Numbered from the stretch's first letter, positions 31,824 to 39,834 are shown. The stretch is 59,470 nucleotides of DNA from Bacteroidales bacterium (GCA_016288655.1 JAEEKX010000018.1:1-59470), one strand, 5' to 3'. Program-made: numbers and translations. The notes: generated by a model from the letters alone, not told the origin.

Positions 31824-32962
31824 TTTGCCTTTTCAAATTTCGATCCTAAATAAATCCACGGCCGCAACAGCGTGAGCAGCAGGTCGTAAAGAAGAAGACC
31901 GGGCAGCACGTCACGCTCGCCCAATTTGGTGGCGCCTTTGGTGAACACCCAATATTGCATGCCCATTTTCAACAGGATGGCCGCCGCGACGATGCCGAGG
32001 AATATCCAGTTGTGCAGCAGTCCGGTGATGACGATGGCGGCGATTGCGGCCGGGTGGAAGAGGAAGCATAGCCAGTTGTATAGATGGAGCAGTATTTGGG
32101 GGATGACTTTGTAGAAAGTGCGGCTGATAAGTGCGAACTTCTTGAGTTGGAACCACTTGGAAAACTCAATGGGGTACTGTTCCATGACGGCTTCGGGCGA
32201 GGCGACCACGTTGCAAGCGTCGCGTTTCACCGCCTCGTTGATGAAGATGTTGTCTTCGCCGAAGGGGAGGTGCGAGTGGCGGAAGAAAATCTCCTTGTTT
32301 TTGAAAAACAGGTCTTTGTTGTAGGCCAGGTTGCGGCCGTCGGCCATCACGGGCATGCCGCTGATGGTGTAGGAGAAGGCGATGACGGAGTTCTCGAGGG
32401 CGTCGTAATGCAGCAGTTTGTTGAAAAGTCCGGCGCGGCGCCCGTAGGTGGCGTGGCCCAAGACCACGCGGGTGCGGCGGACAAAGCGCCCCGCCACCTG
32501 CCGCAGCCAGTACGGACTCGACGGCTGGCAACTCGGCCCCGTCAGCAGCACCAACTCGTACTGCGCCGCCTGGATGCCAATGGCTAACGGGAACTTCTGC
32601 CCCTCGATGGTCGAGACTGAGGAGGTCATGTTCACGTAGTGCAGGTTGTGGTAGCGGTTCTTCATCTCAATCGCCAACTGCGGCGTCTCGTCCGACGAGT
32701 TGTCGTTTACTAACACCACCTCGTAGTGGGGATAGTCCTGCGTGAGCAGTTCGGGCAGTGTCTTCAACAGATGATGCGCCTCGTCGTGCGCCACGATGAC
32801 GATCGAAATCGGCGGGAATTCCTCCGACAAAATGTGCTTTTTCTCCTTCCGGAAAACGAACTTTCCGTAAAATGCCAGGTAATACATCAGCAGTCCAAAG
32901 ATGATGCAAGCCAATACCATCAAGAGGATGAGCGCGTAAGTCGGTAGATTTTCCAAGAGCAT
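31814..32962 (-). CDS. Membrane-bound family 2 glycosyltransferase
   Basis: A 382-residue protein with an N-terminal membrane segment (about 9-32), a GT-A domain (PPISIVIVAHDEA at 50-62, VLVNDNSSDET at 84-93) and three to four membrane segments at the C-terminus. GEDNIFINEA (235-244) matches the usual ED motif. The place where relatives commonly carry a metal-binding DxD reads LLTGPSCQPSS (139-149), so that motif is missing. The ATG at 32962 starts just before the membrane segment; the longer frame reads antisense through tgt. It is the first gene of the leftward operon. The acceptor sugar is unknown. Confidence 0.88.
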   Translation of the reverse strand: MLLENLPTYALILLMVLACIIFGLLMYYLAFYGKFVFRKEKKHILSEEFPPISIVIVAHDEAHHLLKTLPELLTQDYPHYEVVLVNDNSSDETPQLAIEMKNRYHNLHYVNMTSSVSTIEGQKFPLAIGIQAAQYELVLLTGPSCQPSSPYWLRQVAGRFVRRTRVVLGHATYGRRAGLFNKLLHYDALENSVIAFSYTISGMPVMADGRNLAYNKDLFFKNKEIFFRHSHLPFGEDNIFINEAVKRDACNVVASPEAVMEQYPIEFSKWFQLKKFALISRTFYKVIPQILLHLYNWLCFLFHPAAIAAIVITGLLHNWIFLGIVAAAILLKMGMQYWVFTKGATKLGERDVLPGLLLYDLLLTLLRPWIYLGSKFEKAKWK

Positions 32963-32983
32963 GGCAATGTGGATAATAATTTG

Positions 32984-32991
32984 CAAAGTTA
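32984..32991 (-). promoter_or_regulatory. -7 box of the glycosyltransferase operon
   Basis: TAACTTTG on the minus strand, 21 bases before the ATG at 32962. It faces away from the tgt box in a 79-base divergent region. No good -33 element is visible. Confidence 0.45.
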
Positions 32992-33015
32992 TGACAGACG
33001 TACCGATTTTTAGTT

Positions 33016-33023
33016 TAATTTTG
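33016..33023 (+). promoter_or_regulatory. -7 box of tgt
   Basis: TAATTTTG matches TAnnTTTG, 18 bases before the ATG at 33042, implying a very short leader. No -33 TTG stands at the usual distance. Confidence 0.45.
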
Positions 33024-33041
33024 CCGAAAATTACTAACAAA

Positions 33042-34172
33042 ATGCAGTTCACAATAGAGCATCGCGACCCGCATTCCTCCGCCCGAGCGGGTGTCATCAC
33101 CACCGACCACGGTCCCATCCAGACTCCTATTTTTATGCCTGTCGGTACTGTCGGTACCGTGAAGGCAGTACATATCAACGACTTGCGCGATCAGGTGCAC
33201 GCGCAGATCATCCTCGGCAACACCTATCACCTCTACCTCCGTCCGGGCATGGATATCATCGAAGCCGCTGGTGGCCTCCACAAGTTCAACGGCTGGGACC
33301 GTCCCATTCTCACCGACAGTGGCGGCTTCCAGGTATTCTCCCTTGCCGCCTGCCGCAAGATCAAGCCTGAAGGTGTCCGCTTCCAGTCCCACATCGACGG
33401 CTCCCGCCACCTCTTCACCCCCGAGAAGGTCATCGACATCCAACGCTCCATCGGCTCCGACATCATGATGGCCTTCGACGAGTGCCCGCCCTATCCGTGC
33501 GACTACCACTACGCCCGCAAGTCGCTCGACATCACCCTCGACTGGCTCAGCCGCTGCTGGCAGCACTACCGCGAGACTCCGCCCAAGTACGGTCACTACC
33601 AATCGCTCTTTCCCATCATCCAAGGCAGTGTCTTCAAGGATCTGCGCAGCCGCTCCATGGAGGAAATCATCAAATACAACAGCGACGGTATCGCCATCGG
33701 GGGCATTGCCGTCGGCGAACCCACCGACCTGATGTATGAGATGGCCGACTTCTGCTGCCGGCAACTGCCCGCCGACAAGCCCCGCTACCTCATGGGCGTT
33801 GGCACGCCTGTCAACATCTTGGAAAACATAGCGTTGGGAGTCGATATGTTCGACTGCGTGATGCCCACCCGCAACGGCCGCAACGGCATGATTTTCACCT
33901 GGGAGGGCATGCTCAACATGCGCAACGAGAAGTGGAAGGACGACTTTTCGCCCATCGATGCCGACAGCGACCTCATCGCCGACCGCATCTACAGTCGCGC
34001 TTACCTGCGCCATCTTTACGCCGCCAACGAAATTCTCGGGCCTATGATCGGTTCCATGCACAACCTGCACTTCTATCTCGATTTGGTGAAGACCGCACGC
34101 CAGAAGATCGCCGAGGGTGTCTTCGCCGAGTGGAAGGATCAGGTGGTTCCCAAGTTGGCAACCCGATTGTAA
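33042..34172 (+). CDS. tgt: Queuine/preQ1 tRNA-guanine transglycosylase
   Basis: This 376-residue enzyme exchanges G34 of GUN-anticodon tRNAs for preQ1, on the way to queuosine. Catalytic landmarks are TDSGGFQVFS (Asp92), FDECPPYP (Asp146) and MFDCVMPTRNGRNG (Asp271, the expected nucleophile). The region that in well-studied bacterial enzymes holds the zinc ligands CxCxxC reads PIDADSDLIADRIYSRAY (about 305-321), with none of the three cysteines, while the histidine partner in SMHNLHFY (His340) remains. ATG 33042 is preferred to the upstream frame because the promoter box lies between and the family starts here. It converges with dus with only 3 bases between stops. Confidence 0.96.
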   Translation: MQFTIEHRDPHSSARAGVITTDHGPIQTPIFMPVGTVGTVKAVHINDLRDQVHAQIILGNTYHLYLRPGMDIIEAAGGLHKFNGWDRPILTDSGGFQVFSLAACRKIKPEGVRFQSHIDGSRHLFTPEKVIDIQRSIGSDIMMAFDECPPYPCDYHYARKSLDITLDWLSRCWQHYRETPPKYGHYQSLFPIIQGSVFKDLRSRSMEEIIKYNSDGIAIGGIAVGEPTDLMYEMADFCCRQLPADKPRYLMGVGTPVNILENIALGVDMFDCVMPTRNGRNGMIFTWEGMLNMRNEKWKDDFSPIDADSDLIADRIYSRAYLRHLYAANEILGPMIGSMHNLHFYLDLVKTARQKIAEGVFAEWKDQVVPKLATRL

Positions 34173-34175
34173 AAC

Positions 34176-35108
34176 TCAGTTATCCAGATATTTGCCGGCA
34201 TTCTGCTCGAAATCCGAAAAGTCGGTGATTCGCAGCAGTTCCCGCAGTTCGTCGTCGCTCATTCCGACGAAAGTGGCAAAATAGTGCCACAACTCTTTCA
34301 ATGTCGATAGGGCGCCGTGCTTGCCCCGCGCAGTCGCTACCGTGTCGGACAGGTCGTGGTAGAAGTTGGAAAAACGCTGTCGCTTAATGTCTTGCGGGAT
34401 CGTGTGCCCCGCGTGGATCTCTTCCGCTAAGAAGATGTTTTTCAAAATGCCTCTACCCAGCATCACGGCATGTAGGTTTGGGAAGGCCGTGGCAATGGCC
34501 TCGTAGGAGGGCAGATCCACCACGTCGCCGCTATAGACCACGCGATGACGGCAGCGGTCCAGCAACAGGCGCAGCGCCGGCAGGTCGGGAGTGCCGGTAT
34601 ATTCCTGTACTCCCAGTCGCGGGTGTATCGCGATGAAATCCAACGGATAGGCGTTCAGCCGCTCCACAATCTCCATGCCTTCCGCGGGCGACTGCCAGCC
34701 GAGCCGCATCTTCACGGAGAAGGCGCAGTCGGTTTGGGAGGACACGGCGTGCGCCACCGCCTCCACGCGGTCGGGGTGGGGCATGATACCGCAGCCGCGC
34801 TGCTTGCGCACCACCTGCGCCGACGGGCAGCCGATGTTCCAGTTGATACGGCGGTATCCCATACCTTGCAGCGCACGCACCGTATCGACCATCGCCTCGG
34901 GCCGGTTGCCCATCAACTGCGGGATGACTTCCAGTCCGACGTTGTTCTCCGGCCGGATGTCGGTCCATTTGCGCACATTGAGTTGGGCGTCCTCCACGGC
35001 TGCCAAGAAAGGCGTAACCGCCGCGTCGAGCGAGCCGACGTGGCGGTTAAGACAGTTTCTGAAAAGGTGGTTGGTGATCCCGTGCAACGGGGCCAGCATC
35101 AGTTGCAT
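34176..35108 (-). CDS. dus: tRNA-dihydrouridine synthase
   Basis: The 310-residue flavoenzyme reduces uridines in tRNA to dihydrouridine. It has the barrel start MLAPLHGITNHLFRN, the catalytic cysteine motif NWNIGCPSAQVVRKQRGCG (Cys94), MRLGW, and VMLGRGILKN for FMN phosphate binding. The usual HGRT motif is replaced by HPRLGVQEYTG, as I recall for Bacteroidetes members, so the tRNA position modified cannot be assigned. It starts 12 bases after the T9SS protein gene and probably shares its message. Confidence 0.9.
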   Translation of the reverse strand: MQLMLAPLHGITNHLFRNCLNRHVGSLDAAVTPFLAAVEDAQLNVRKWTDIRPENNVGLEVIPQLMGNRPEAMVDTVRALQGMGYRRINWNIGCPSAQVVRKQRGCGIMPHPDRVEAVAHAVSSQTDCAFSVKMRLGWQSPAEGMEIVERLNAYPLDFIAIHPRLGVQEYTGTPDLPALRLLLDRCRHRVVYSGDVVDLPSYEAIATAFPNLHAVMLGRGILKNIFLAEEIHAGHTIPQDIKRQRFSNFYHDLSDTVATARGKHGALSTLKELWHYFATFVGMSDDELRELLRITDFSDFEQNAGKYLDN

Positions 35109-35120
35109 GGTGACAACTTG

Positions 35121-36098
35121 TTAACGGACAATTACTTTCTGGCTCTTCACGTTGTCGCCCTGTTTCACCTGCAGGAGGTATATGCCGGCGGCTTGCTCGC
35201 TCACGTTGATGTCGTGGGCACCTTCCAGGTTGTCGGCGCTCCATACGAGGCGGCCGTTGTTGTCGAACAGACGGGCGGCGTAGGAGCCGTCGGCGGCGGG
35301 TGTCAGGGTGATGATGTCGGTGGCCGGGTTCGGGCGCACGCTGAAGATCGGCAGGCCGCTGATCTCGAAGATGGCGTTGCCGCTGCCTACGGTCACGTCG
35401 TCAACGAAGAGTTGGGTGTTCTCGTTGGACTGGCCGCTGGCGGTGCTGAAGATGATGTTCATGGTGTCGGGGACGACGCCCTCCATGCCCTCTTGCACTT
35501 CAATGGGGAAGGTGATTTGGGTGAAGTCGTCGATGTTGTCTCCCTGGAGGAATTCGCCCTTGGCCACGAGTTCGCGCTGGCCGTTGTTCCAGCGGGTGAG
35601 CAGCACGCCTGCGCGCAGGGTGTCCTCGGTGCTGGTGTAGGCGATCCAGGCGGAGCACTGTTCGGGCACGAAGTTGACGGGTACGCCGCCATAGACGTAT
35701 TGTATCAGGTCGAGGGCGCTCAGGTTGAGGTTCTCGATGTTGTTGAAGTCGAGGTTGGCCAGTGCGTCGAGGTCGAATTCGCCGAGTTGTATCATGCCGG
35801 GCAGGTTCACGTCGCCGAACATGGTCACGGTGGCGTGCTGGGTGGTGATTTGTGCGCTGTATTCACCGCTGTGGCTGTCGCTGAAGCGGGTGGCGGCGTT
35901 GTAGTTGATGGAAACGTCAATGGGAATGGGGAATCCCATGCCGTCGTAGGTGAAGCTGAAGTCGCGTTGGAAGGCGCTGTTCCAGCCCACGGCGGTGTGG
36001 GTGTCGCTCCACTCTTCGAAGCCGGCATTGGGGACTTGCTGTGCGAAGGCCATAGTCGCGGCCATCACGAATGTCAACAGGGTAAAAAATCTTTTCAT
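35121..36098 (-). CDS. Secreted protein with type A T9SS sorting domain
   Basis: A 325-residue protein with a signal peptide ending AFAQQ and a start VPNAGFEEWSDT typical of PCMD-type (putative carbohydrate-binding) domains, with NTQLFVDDVTV closing the domain. The last ~75 residues form a Por-type sorting domain: FSVRPNPATDIITL, YAARLFDNNGRLVW and AAGIYLLQVKQGDNVKSQKV. It is therefore likely exported by type IX secretion and anchored or released at the surface. ATG 36098 is preferred to the TTG at 36122, which lies close to the promoter and adds residues before the signal peptide. First gene of a pair with dus. Confidence 0.88.
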   Translation of the reverse strand: MKRFFTLLTFVMAATMAFAQQVPNAGFEEWSDTHTAVGWNSAFQRDFSFTYDGMGFPIPIDVSINYNAATRFSDSHSGEYSAQITTQHATVTMFGDVNLPGMIQLGEFDLDALANLDFNNIENLNLSALDLIQYVYGGVPVNFVPEQCSAWIAYTSTEDTLRAGVLLTRWNNGQRELVAKGEFLQGDNIDDFTQITFPIEVQEGMEGVVPDTMNIIFSTASGQSNENTQLFVDDVTVGSGNAIFEISGLPIFSVRPNPATDIITLTPAADGSYAARLFDNNGRLVWSADNLEGAHDINVSEQAAGIYLLQVKQGDNVKSQKVIVR

Positions 36099-36130
36099 AA
36101 TGGTTGTTTTTTTTGTTTTCAATGAATTTG

Positions 36131-36138
36131 CAAAATTA
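36131..36138 (-). promoter_or_regulatory. -7 box for the T9SS protein-dus pair
   Basis: TAATTTTG on the minus strand, 33 bases before the ATG at 36098. No convincing -33 element. Confidence 0.45.
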
Positions 36139-36536
36139 CAACATTATTGGTAATGGGGTGGGGTGGGAGGATTTTTTTTCGATTTTTTTTAGATTGTGAC
36201 GCAACCATCGCGCCTATCGTTGGGAAATTTGTCGCGGATGGCAATTGTGCCGTCGTCATCGGAAATTTTGTCGTGGACGGAACGTGTCCTACCAAGATGG
36301 ATTTCCTGAAGGAAATCGTTCTGGGCATCTCGGCAGGGGTGGGCGTGTTTTCCTCTACAGGCGTTTTCTGCCTTCCAGATCTCCATTCTCTATATTCTTA
36401 ATTCATTATTCTTCCAAAATCTAAAATTTGACAATTCCAGTATTTTACACTGTTAATTTTATATAAAATACAATGCGTTGATATTCAGAAAATAAAAATA
36501 TTTATCAACATTTCCGATTACGCGTGATGTCTATAG
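36139..36536. other. Intergenic region, about 400 bases, no gene supported
   Basis: It contains G-rich and T-rich tracts (36155-36190), a two-copy direct repeat (36223-36289) and then an AT-rich part (36400-36530). A rightward frame of 84 codons starting at GTG/ATG near 36147 has no signal peptide or domain and is not called. Confidence 0.5.
36223..36289. repeat. Two-copy imperfect direct repeat, 38-base period
   Basis: GGAAATTTGTCGCGGATGG (from 36223) and GGAAATTTTGTCGTGGACGG (from 36261) head two related 29-base units that also share a GTGCC/GTGTCC end. It lies between genes, not in a coding frame I can support. Confidence 0.55.
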
Positions 36537-36544
36537 TATCTTTG
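36537..36544 (+). promoter_or_regulatory. -7 box upstream of the HTH remnant
   Basis: TATCTTTG matches TAnnTTTG and stands 17 bases before the ATG at 36562, which suggests the remnant is still promoter-linked. Confidence 0.4.
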
Positions 36545-36561
36545 TGGCTAAACTAAAACTC

Positions 36562-36723
36562 ATGGCGAAAAAGATGACATGAAAAGAGTCAAAGAGGCGG
36601 GAAGAGAAGAAGGAGTCTTGTCTGCTGCAAAAAAGACTCAAGTCCGTGGGCGTCTCTATCCCCACCATTGCCGAGGTTGCAGGACTTACACTGAAGCAGG
36701 TGGAGATGCTGTCCGTCGGGTGA
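36562..36723 (+). pseudogene. Remnant of a small gene with C-terminal helix-turn-helix
   Basis: From ATG 36562 the frame reads MAKKMT, a TGA (36580-36582), then 46 further codons that continue in the same frame: an RREEKK-rich stretch and LKSVGVSIPTIAEVAGLTLK, ending in a TGA at 36721. The last part looks like the short HTH tail found at the C-terminus of Rpn/PD-(D/E)XK transposase-family proteins in Bacteroidetes (pattern G.S...IAE.TGL....I..L). Both ends seem to be present with the middle lost, or it is a small gene broken by one TGA. It converges with ftsW. Confidence 0.45.
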
Positions 36724-36750
36724 TGAGCCACCGTGTTTTCCGTTCGACTC

Positions 36751-37992
36751 TCATTCCCCTTCGTACACCTCGCCCAGCACCTGTTCTCCCATGTTGATGA
36801 GGATGCCGAAGAGGATGAAGGTGCAGAACAAGGTGGTAGATCCGCGGCTGATGAAGGGCAGCGTTTGTCCTGTCGCGGGGATCAGGTTGATGTTCGTGCC
36901 GATGTGGATGAAGACCTGGCCGATGAATAGCACGCCAATGGCGATGGGAAAGAGTTTGACGAAGTAGCCGCTCGGTTTGCGCGGTCCGTTCCGCTTTGCG
37001 CGTCGGAACAGCCGGAACCTGCGCTTGGGCGGGTCGCTGTCGTACGCCGGCGGCGCGCTTCCCTTGGGCTGAGCCACCCCTTCTATGCTTCGCGCTTTCC
37101 GTGAGATGAGCACGATGTTGTAGAAGATGATGAGATAGACCACCAGCAGCAACATGCCGACCCACACTGACAACTCCTCGCAGATCAGGGAGAAGACGTA
37201 GTCGTTCTCGCCTTCGGGCATCTTGTCCTTGATGATGCCCTTGCCGGGGTGTGGGAGTTGCGCTGACCGTGCCACGGCCGTGCGCGCCAATGTCATCTGC
37301 CGTCCGTACCCGGGAACGTCGCTCTCGCCGGTGAGCCAATATTTGATGCGGTTGAAGCCGGTGCCGCCGCGGGTCTTCGTCTCCTGCGCCAACTCCTCCT
37401 CGCTCTTGTTGCGGTCCATGAGGGCGCTGCCGCCGATGTACACGCCGCCCGCCAAACCGATCACCAACAGGAAAACCGCCAGGTGCTTTGGACGTGTTCC
37501 TGCCACGTAAAATACGGTGAAGCCGCTGGTGAACAGCAAGATAGCCGTTGAGATATTTCGCATGGCAATCGCTCCGGTGAAGCCGGTGAACACGATCAGT
37601 CGAATGATGTTCCGCTTTTCGTCAAGCCCGTTTTCCGAATTCATCTCGGCCGCCAACGTCGCACACAGATAGAAAAGGTATAGAATCGTGACAATGTAGA
37701 ATGTTTGGAATGGAACACCACCCACCATCAGGCTTCTTCCGCCTCCGCCACGACCAAACAATATTGTCAATATCAATAAGATAGCGGCTATCCAGAGAGC
37801 TAACTTGTAGAATTTCGTCATCTTCTGATAGTCGATTTTCGAAACGACGAACATGACCACCAGTCCGCCGGCACCTTGCAAGATGGGCTGCCACAGCTCG
37901 CCTGTGAGACTGTACGACGCGATGACCGAGACGAACAGAAGCACAACCACCATCAGGTAAAACAACAACGTGTCGAAGGGCTTGGTCTTCAT
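36751..37992 (-). CDS. ftsW: Septal peptidoglycan polymerase FtsW (SEDS family)
   Basis: This 413-residue membrane protein of about ten segments polymerises lipid II at the septum together with FtsI. The catalytic loop motif ENDYVFSLICEE (262-273) contains Asp264, matching the essential Asp of FtsW/RodA. GQTLPFISRGSTTLF-type sequence near the end is the usual SEDS signature. Residues about 315-345 form an unusually basic cytoplasmic loop (RRFRLFRRAKR). It begins one base after the MurD-like gene's stop. It is the last gene of the cluster here; murG, normally next, is absent. Confidence 0.95.
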   Translation of the reverse strand: MKTKPFDTLLFYLMVVVLLFVSVIASYSLTGELWQPILQGAGGLVVMFVVSKIDYQKMTKFYKLALWIAAILLILTILFGRGGGGRSLMVGGVPFQTFYIVTILYLFYLCATLAAEMNSENGLDEKRNIIRLIVFTGFTGAIAMRNISTAILLFTSGFTVFYVAGTRPKHLAVFLLVIGLAGGVYIGGSALMDRNKSEEELAQETKTRGGTGFNRIKYWLTGESDVPGYGRQMTLARTAVARSAQLPHPGKGIIKDKMPEGENDYVFSLICEELSVWVGMLLLVVYLIIFYNIVLISRKARSIEGVAQPKGSAPPAYDSDPPKRRFRLFRRAKRNGPRKPSGYFVKLFPIAIGVLFIGQVFIHIGTNINLIPATGQTLPFISRGSTTLFCTFILFGILINMGEQVLGEVYEGE

Positions 37993-37993
37993 G

Positions 37994-38530
37994 TTACAAC
38001 TGGGCTACAGATGATTTGAACTCGGAACCGCGTTCGGCGCAATTCGTTGCCGGCGTGCCGGGGCAGAAAAGCACCTCATCGCCTTGGCGACTGGAATAGA
38101 AGGCGATGCGCACTGCGGTCTCCAAATCCTCGCTCTGTTCATGATGAATGTTCAACGCTTCGATGAAACTGCGCGTTTGGTCGTCCTCTTCCCCATAGAA
38201 CACGATGGCATTCACCTTCTGGATAATCAGTTGCAGCAGATCCACGCCGATGCTGTTCCAATCGGTGAATGAAGTGATCCACGTTGTCGGTTTGGTGCGG
38301 TCCGACAGAGCCATGTATATCCCATTGGCATTTTCCGAAGCCGCGTCGTTGATGAAATCGACGCCGCGGAACGACTTGACGAACTCCATCCGGTGCTCGG
38401 GCGTGGTGTCGGCCATCTGTGCCGCCAATTGCTGGTTGCGACGGTCGAGGAGTTCCTGGAAGTTACGTACGCCTGACGTGCCAATGGCGTAGTCGATGCC
38501 ATATTCTCCTTTAATGCTTCTGCTTTTCAT
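37994..38530 (-). CDS. Stand-alone MurD-like C-terminal domain (degenerate), in the murD slot
   Basis: The gene is complete: ATG 38530 lies two bases after mraY's stop and its TAA is one base before ftsW. The protein has only 178 residues against about 440-450 for MurD. From residue 44, EHRMEFVKSFRGVDFINDAA aligns with the start of the MurD C-terminal ligase domain (E. coli EHRFE...INDSKATN), followed by SENANGIYMAL, VNAIVFYGEE, LETAVRIAFYSSRQGDEVLF and AERGSEF. The UDP-MurNAc-Ala domain and the ATPase domain with its P-loop are absent. Residues matching the DSKATN motif read DAASEN, losing the key lysine, and the SPACAS..QF motif is replaced by CPGTPATNC. It cannot be a working ligase. It may be a structural or regulatory relic; a true murD should exist elsewhere. 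Confidence 0.8.
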   Translation of the reverse strand: MKSRSIKGEYGIDYAIGTSGVRNFQELLDRRNQQLAAQMADTTPEHRMEFVKSFRGVDFINDAASENANGIYMALSDRTKPTTWITSFTDWNSIGVDLLQLIIQKVNAIVFYGEEDDQTRSFIEALNIHHEQSEDLETAVRIAFYSSRQGDEVLFCPGTPATNCAERGSEFKSSVAQL

Positions 38531-38532
38531 AA

Positions 38533-39834
38533 CTATCTGAGTTTGAGTGTTACTAATGTTAATACGACTAATAAAATGCTGACCACGATGAACCGTTGTA
38601 CGATCTTCGATTCATGCATCCCTTTTTTCTGATAATGGTGGTGCAACGGCGACATGAGGAAGATGCGACGCCCTTCGCCGTAGCGTTTTTTGGTGTATTT
38701 GAAATAACTCACCTGCATGATCACGGAGATGCTCTGGATGAGGAATACCCCACACAACAGTGGAATCAGCAACTCCTTGCGGATGATGACGCAGGTGACT
38801 GCGATGATGCCGCCCAGGGCCAGACTGCCGGTGTCGCCCATGAACACCTGCGCCGGATAGCAGTTCCACCAGTAGAAGCCGATGCAGGCGCCCAAAAGCG
38901 CGGTGATGTAAATAACCAACTCCCCGATATTGGGTATATACATGATATTCAGGTAGTTGGCAAACACTACGTTGCCGGATACGTAGGCCAAAATGGCTAA
39001 TCCTACGGCCACAGTCGCCGAGGTGCCGGTGGCCAGGCCGTCGAGTCCGTCGGTGAGGTTGGCGCCGTTGGAGACTGCCGCGATGATGAAGATGATGATG
39101 GGAATGTAGAAGAGAAATGACCAGCGACCGTCCTCGTCGCCCAGCCAGCGGGTGAACCAGGCGTAGTCGAACTCGTTGTTCTTGACGAACGGGATGGTGG
39201 TCTTGGTAGAGTGTACCGAGGGGGCCTCCTTGCTCGTCATCGCTGTCTGAGCCAGAACGTTGCTCGCAGGCAGCGTGTCGTTGCCGATGGAGGCGTTCTC
39301 CGCGCTCATCTTCAGCAACTCCGAACTGCCGACTTTGGGCGCGGGCAGGTTCGCCTCCTCTTTGATGACCACCGAAGGATGGAAGTACATCACCACACCG
39401 ACGACAAGTCCTAAAATGATTTGTCCCAGCAGTTTGGCTTTCGGGTGCAATCCCTCTTTATTCTTTTTGAAAACCTTGATGTAGTCGTCCATGAAGCCGA
39501 GTGTGCCGAGCCAGATGGTGGTGAAGATCATCAACAGTACATAGACGTTGTCGAGGCGGTTGAAGAGGAGCACGGGGATGAGGATGGCGGCGATGATGAT
39601 GAGTCCGCCCATGGTGGGGGTGCCGGCCTTCTCTTTCTGTCCCTCCAGTCCGAGGTCGCGGATGCTTTCCCCGATTTGTCTTTGTTTCAACTTCCGGATC
39701 ATCCACTTGCCGAAGATCATGGATACGATGAGCGAGAGGATGAAGGCGCAGGCGGCGCGGAACGAGATGTATTGAAACACCTGTGCGCCAGGAAGATTCA
39801 GTTTGTCCAACCATTGGAAAAGATAGTACAGCAT
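38533..39834 (-). CDS. mraY: Phospho-N-acetylmuramoyl-pentapeptide transferase
   Basis: This 433-residue enzyme makes lipid I from UDP-MurNAc-pentapeptide and undecaprenyl phosphate. Motifs are GTPTMGG (71-77), MDDYIK (115-120), [13 protein letters not shown] (256-268), [12 protein letters not shown] (331-342) and [11 protein letters not shown] (395-405). A loop of about 65 residues (157-222), with [11 protein letters not shown] and a Ser/Thr-rich part, makes it longer than the ~360-residue E. coli enzyme; such an insert is usual in Bacteroidetes. It lies 11 bases after murE. Confidence 0.97.
   Translation of the reverse strand: MLYYLFQWLDKLNLPGAQVFQYISFRAACAFILSLIVSMIFGKWMIRKLKQRQIGESIRDLGLEGQKEKAGTPTMGGLIIIAAILIPVLLFNRLDNVYVLLMIFTTIWLGTLGFMDDYIKVFKKNKEGLHPKAKLLGQIILGLVVGVVMYFHPSVVIKEEANLPAPKVGSSELLKMSAENASIGNDTLPASNVLAQTAMTSKEAPSVHSTKTTIPFVKNNEFDYAWFTRWLGDEDGRWSFLFYIPIIIFIIAAVSNGANLTDGLDGLATGTSATVAVGLAILAYVSGNVVFANYLNIMYIPNIGELVIYITALLGACIGFYWWNCYPAQVFMGDTGSLALGGIIAVTCVIIRKELLIPLLCGVFLIQSISVIMQVSYFKYTKKRYGEGRRIFLMSPLHHHYQKKGMHESKIVQRFIVVSILLVVLTLVTLKLR

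Noticed and set aside
32963-33178. 72-residue N-terminal extension of the glycosyltransferase
   Set aside because: It reads antisense through tgt and past the promoter box; the membrane segment starts right after the ATG at 32962.
36147-36401. 84-codon rightward frame in the intergenic region before the T9SS gene
   Set aside because: No recognisable domain, no upstream promoter box, and its repetitive text (VGKFVADGNC / IGNFVVDGTC) simply reflects the 38-base DNA repeat.
36580-36582. In-frame TGA as a selenocysteine codon or recoded stop
   Set aside because: No hairpin suited to a bacterial SECIS follows and no selenoprotein family fits; a broken gene is simpler.
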